Assembly (NCBI GenBank): GCA_049522195.1
Contig: JBEKOB010000124.1
Span: 1-8,869 of the forward strand
DNA from: UBA9647 sp049522195
GTDB lineage: Bacteria > Bacteroidota > Ignavibacteria > UBA10030
Length of the DNA: 8,869 nt
Direction of reading: 5' to 3'
Part shown: positions 6,427 to 8,869 of the stretch, one piece after another
How positions within the stretch are numbered: the stretch's first letter is position 1
Layout: every line of letters begins with the position of its first letter
Program-made: the position numbers and the translations under genes
Notes under the pieces: model-generated
Seen by the model: only the letters and a program-made list of their open reading frames with translations
Told to the model about the DNA's origin: nothing
Database searches by the model: none

Positions 6427-8691
6427 TCAAAAGTGACCCCTTTTCAACACGATGTTCACCGCAGGATCGGTTTCATCGACTAGTCGTTGAACCTTGTCAA
6501 TCATTCGCTGGAAAACGTCCGGATAGTACTTCGCAGACTCGAGAAATCTATCGTACTCAGCTCGGTGCTGCTTTCTTTCCTTTACACTCTTGTACTCTTG
6601 GCGAACGTTGGACGACATTCTCTTGGACTTCCGCACAATCAGCACGTCGTCAATATGTGTTGATGTGATGGATACGGGTGTCATGTCCAAAAATTCGCAG
6701 ATCAAGAAATACTGCGAAGAGGGAATAGCTATCTTCAAGTCACGACTTGTCGCGACTGCCTCTTGGAACATGGTCTTGTCCAAGTTGGTCTTGCACTCAG
6801 CACAGACATAACCCAAATGCGCTTCAACACGCTCCGCGGTACGAAAGTCCTTATCAAATGAGCTCATCATATACAACCTTTTGCCAAGCACAAAGTCCTG
6901 GTCTTTGGTTCTCAAATTTGGGCTGCCTCCTTTCCCTGGATTTGACAGCGAAGAACCGAAGCTCAAGCCAGAAAATGTCTTTTGCGGACCAAATTCGAAG
7001 GTGGCGTTCGTGAGTTTCAATCCACGGTAGAGCAGTTGCGGCAAGAACTCTTCTAGGATAGTATTGTCCAGCTTGAGTTGGCCCTTCTGCCGGTAAAGAA
7101 AATTTCCCGGACTGTCGAAGATGAGGTCGAGCTCAACAAACTTCTTGTAGCGATTGGTTGCCTCGACGAGCTGGCTGACTGCACCCTTGCTCCCGGGTTT
7201 CACAGCTTCAAGTTCGGTAATCCACTGCTTGTAACGTTTAGCCGCCTCTTTGACCCTAGTCTTATCCTTTCCAGGTAGGCTACGATTCTCTAGGAGCGCA
7301 GTGAGCTTGTCGAGATGTGGTGTGGGCAACTTTGGACTACTTGGACTCGGGCGCTGATTGCTTTTCTCTCTGACCATCATGACGTGCTCCCTAGTGTGGT
7401 AACTGCTGTAACTTGAACTATTGAAATGCGGTGTCCCCTCAATGTCCGGAATGCGGGAAATAGTGTCAGCCAGCAGATGGCCGTTCTCATCTGTAGCACG
7501 AGTTGCTGCTGAAAGCAGAGCATCTCTAGCGACATCACGTGCGATAGCGATTGTGGATATCAAGTCGGCACTGAGTCGGGATCGACGTAGGTTGAGGATG
7601 TCTTCTCGAATTGATTCACCGAAACGATTCTTGAAGACTCGCTTTTGGTGAAGCACTTTTTCGAACAGGCCCGATTGAGTTGCAATTGATGAGACGATTT
7701 CGGCATTGTAGAAGGGTACTCCCAGAACCTTGGATTCATAACCGAGGATCAGGACTGCTCTTCCTCCTGACTTAAGAACTCTACCCATCTCCTCGAGGGC
7801 GGCTGAAATGTCAATACAATACTGGACTACGGTGACATATCTATTGCCCCGATTCGCCCTATTGGATCCGATCTCGGAGCGGGCGACCTTAAGCAAATCC
7901 CAACCGAGCACCTCGACTGACTTGCGATAGTTCTGGTGGTAGTTGAACACATTAATGTAAGGAGGAGACGTGATTGCAAAATCGACGGATTCCGATGCCA
8001 AGGGAAGACTGCGTGCATCACGAAGATCAGCCTTTATTGGCTGGGACGAATAAGGTAGCTCACGTACCAACTTTGCCAATCCTCGAAATTTCGATTGCAC
8101 GAGGTCGCTCGTTACCTTATTGTTAAATATATCAAGGGATACAACAAGTGCATTGCACAGTATCTTTGTGGTATCCGAAAGCGATTGGCCGAGGCGAGTG
8201 ACCTTTTCACCAAGAATCTCGGTAGGAAGTTGCTCCTCTGAGAATAAAATGATGGGGAATTCTTCCTCTATCTTCCCACGAAGCTCAGCAATAAAGACTT
8301 CCCGGGACGCCGACGGGATGTTCGAGTACTCATAGAGCTTGCTGAAACACCACGCTGCTGGATTGATCTCGAATCCGAAGGCAGGTAAACCTTTCGCTGC
8401 TGCCTCGAATAAAACAGTCCCGCTTCCTGAAAATGGGTCTAGAATAACGGAGTTTGAGTCACAGTATGCATCTAGTAGGCACTCAATGAGTTGGGGAGAG
8501 AACTGCCCGCGCCACGCCAAGAGGTTTGACCGGTTTTTTTGCCCGATGTCCAGTAGTTCTTGTGCGACTGCTTTTGTAAAGTCCTTCAAGCCTATTATCC
8601 TTTCGTTCTCGCCAGGAGCTCGAAAAGTCCGCAGATCTGTACGAGAGCAACACGGAATTGCTGAACGTATTTCTTCAAGAGCAAGCGACAA
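6427..8691 (-). CDS. Fused restriction-modification protein: amino-methyltransferase + Bpu10I-type nuclease
   Basis: One 754-residue chain carries both activities of a restriction-modification system. Residues about 55-370 form an S-adenosylmethionine-dependent DNA methyltransferase: motif X-like WRGQFSPQLIE (60-70), motif I DPFSGSGT (85-92), the acidic ribose-binding E108, catalytic motif IV TSPPY (241-245) and RVLKSGG (304-310). TSPPY marks an N6-adenine or N4-cytosine enzyme, not a C5-cytosine one. About 375-455 is a linker. Residues about 458-740 resemble the Bpu10I restriction endonuclease family: FLYRQKGQLKLDNTI (531-545), KDQDF (596-600), AECKTNLDKTMFQEA (631-645) and CEFLDMTP (665-672). 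D597 or D599 with E632-x-K634 fits a PD-(D/E)XK active site. Start is uncertain: the TTG at 8691 has no ribosome binding site, a TTG at 8589 has AAGGA eight bases upstream, and the original start was probably ATG 8775, cut off by the TGA at 8727-8725. There is no ATG in frame before codon 302. Sampled GC is lower than in the flanking genes, suggesting transfer. Confidence 0.85.
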   Translation of the reverse strand: MSLALEEIRSAIPCCSRTDLRTFRAPGENERIIGLKDFTKAVAQELLDIGQKNRSNLLAWRGQFSPQLIECLLDAYCDSNSVILDPFSGSGTVLFEAAAKGLPAFGFEINPAAWCFSKLYEYSNIPSASREVFIAELRGKIEEEFPIILFSEEQLPTEILGEKVTRLGQSLSDTTKILCNALVVSLDIFNNKVTSDLVQSKFRGLAKLVRELPYSSQPIKADLRDARSLPLASESVDFAITSPPYINVFNYHQNYRKSVEVLGWDLLKVARSEIGSNRANRGNRYVTVVQYCIDISAALEEMGRVLKSGGRAVLILGYESKVLGVPFYNAEIVSSIATQSGLFEKVLHQKRVFKNRFGESIREDILNLRRSRLSADLISTIAIARDVARDALLSAATRATDENGHLLADTISRIPDIEGTPHFNSSSYSSYHTREHVMMVREKSNQRPSPSSPKLPTPHLDKLTALLENRSLPGKDKTRVKEAAKRYKQWITELEAVKPGSKGAVSQLVEATNRYKKFVELDLIFDSPGNFLYRQKGQLKLDNTILEEFLPQLLYRGLKLTNATFEFGPQKTFSGLSFGSSLSNPGKGGSPNLRTKDQDFVLGKRLYMMSSFDKDFRTAERVEAHLGYVCAECKTNLDKTMFQEAVATSRDLKIAIPSSQYFLICEFLDMTPVSITSTHIDDVLIVRKSKRMSSNVRQEYKSVKERKQHRAEYDRFLESAKYYPDVFQRMIDKVQRLVDETDPAVNIVLKRGHF

Positions 8692-8715
8692 CTTGGGCGC
8701 AGATCCAGATTTCCC

Positions 8716-8742
8716 GAGGTGGTCTCAATTTGCGACCACCTC
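8716..8742. repeat. Palindrome 1, one mismatch, centre CAATTTG
   Basis: Thirteen-base arms flank the central base 8729. Twelve of thirteen pairs match; the only mismatch is 8725 against 8733. Base 8725 is the third base of the in-frame TGA on the minus strand. In RNA of either strand this would fold as a strong hairpin. It abuts palindrome 2 and shares its central ten bases (CAATTTGCGA). Confidence 0.85.
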
Positions 8743-8768
8743 TAAGATCGCAATTTGCGATCTTAGAG
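8740..8768. repeat. Palindrome 2, perfect 14-base arms, centre CAATTTG
   Basis: Positions 8740-8753 are the exact reverse complement of 8755-8768 around base 8754. It overlaps palindrome 1 by CTC at 8740-8742, and the centres are 25 bases apart. The inner core is the same in both palindromes while the outer arms differ in sequence but still pair, which fits a structured RNA or repeat element better than a plain double operator. On the mRNA the stem starts four bases after the ATG at 8775. No T run follows on either strand. Confidence 0.9.
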
Positions 8769-8771
8769 AAT

Positions 8772-8869
8772 TCATCTCAAAAACGCCTCCTGCAATCCAC
8801 CATCAATATTCAGGACTTGACCGGTCGTCTTCGCCAATCGACTACTGAGGAGCAGGAACACGGCCTCGG
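8772..8869 (-). CDS. Short-chain dehydrogenase C-terminus (5' part outside window)
   Basis: Only the last 31 complete codons are present, ending in TGA at 8772. The sequence includes RLAKTTGQVLNIDGGLQEAF, where TGQ-x-L-N-x-DGG is the standard C-terminal signature of NAD(P)-dependent short-chain dehydrogenases. The KTTG and the ending after DGG (EAFLR) recall the C-terminus of bifunctional rhamnulose-1-phosphate aldolase/lactaldehyde dehydrogenase proteins used in L-rhamnose breakdown; this finer assignment is from memory and cannot be tested on 31 residues. The stop codon overlaps the ATG at 8775 that opens the restriction-modification frame. Confidence 0.8.
   Translation of the reverse strand, partial: EAVFLLLSSRLAKTTGQVLNIDGGLQEAFLR
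8786..8791 (-). promoter_or_regulatory. Ribosome binding site inside the dehydrogenase end, for ATG 8775
   Basis: AGGAGG lies within the last codons of the dehydrogenase, ten bases before the ATG at 8775. Together with the ATGA stop/start overlap it suggests translational coupling of the two genes. It could also be chance from CAG-GAG codons. Confidence 0.55.

Larger units (their letters stand above)
8692..8775 (-). other. Probable original 5' end of the restriction-modification gene, interrupted by TGA
   Basis: The ATG at 8775 overlaps the upstream dehydrogenase stop as ATGA and is preceded by AGGAGG at 8786-8791, ten bases away. It encodes MNSLRSQIAILEVVAN and then meets TGA at 8727-8725. 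The frame is the same as that of the methyltransferase-nuclease, and it continues without another stop to the TTG at 8691 and beyond (DHLGKSGSAPK follows the TGA). It may be the true N-terminus broken by one substitution, a 16-residue leader peptide coupled to the dehydrogenase, or a sequence error. Confidence 0.55.

Noticed and set aside
8725..8727. TGA read as tryptophan or another amino acid through an alternative genetic code
   Set aside because: TGA ends the dehydrogenase fragment and the restriction-modification gene itself at sensible places, and TGG is used for tryptophan throughout, so TGA is a normal stop here.
8716..8768. Twin palindromes as a rho-independent terminator
   Set aside because: No run of T follows either stem on either strand, and the element overlaps the start of the next frame.

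Overview
The window reads almost entirely on the minus strand. Its genes look like those of a Gram-negative-type (diderm) bacterium, perhaps of the Bacteroidota/Ignavibacteriota neighbourhood. The reasons are type I signal peptides on two secreted proteins with no lipid anchor, a GH20 hexosaminidase with a chitobiase-type C-terminal domain, an RbsB/RbsC-type sugar importer, and a mutarotase-like secreted protein of a kind I associate with that group. Clear Shine-Dalgarno sequences precede several genes. The taxonomic call is inference only.

Layout, read right to left in the direction of transcription: (1) the last 31 codons plus stop of a short-chain dehydrogenase domain (8772-8869), with an ending like that of bifunctional rhamnulose-1-phosphate aldolase/dehydrogenase; (2) a single-chain restriction-modification protein (6427-8691, probably once starting at 8775), with an N-terminal amino-methyltransferase and a C-terminal Bpu10I-type PD-(D/E)XK nuclease; (3) a 232-base spacer; (4) a monofunctional proline dehydrogenase (5268-6194); (5) a periplasmic sugar-binding protein (4283-5233); (6) a secreted mutarotase-like protein of unknown function (3041-4261); (7) an RbsC-type ABC permease (2070-3017); (8) a secreted GH20 beta-N-acetylhexosaminidase that runs off the left edge (1-2026). 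Genes 4 to 8 are separated by only 21 to 43 bases and are probably one operon for capture and use of a sugar. The ABC ATPase that the permease needs is not in the window.

The most interesting part is the right end. The restriction-modification reading frame contains no ATG in its first 301 codons. In the same frame, an ATG at 8775 overlaps the dehydrogenase stop codon as ATGA and has an AGGAGG ten bases upstream, but a TGA at 8727-8725 cuts the frame after 16 codons. This stretch is built of two adjacent palindromes with the same centre. The second is perfect. The first has one mismatch, and that mismatched base is the third base of the TGA. Restoring the palindrome would turn TGA into TGC and open the frame. 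This suggests a point substitution (or sequence error) that disabled or throttled the original start, or a regulatory leader peptide.

The restriction-modification gene is lower in GC than its neighbours in hand-counted samples, so it is probably an acquired module placed inside a sugar-catabolism cluster. No tRNA, rRNA, CRISPR array, insertion sequence or canonical terminator was seen.
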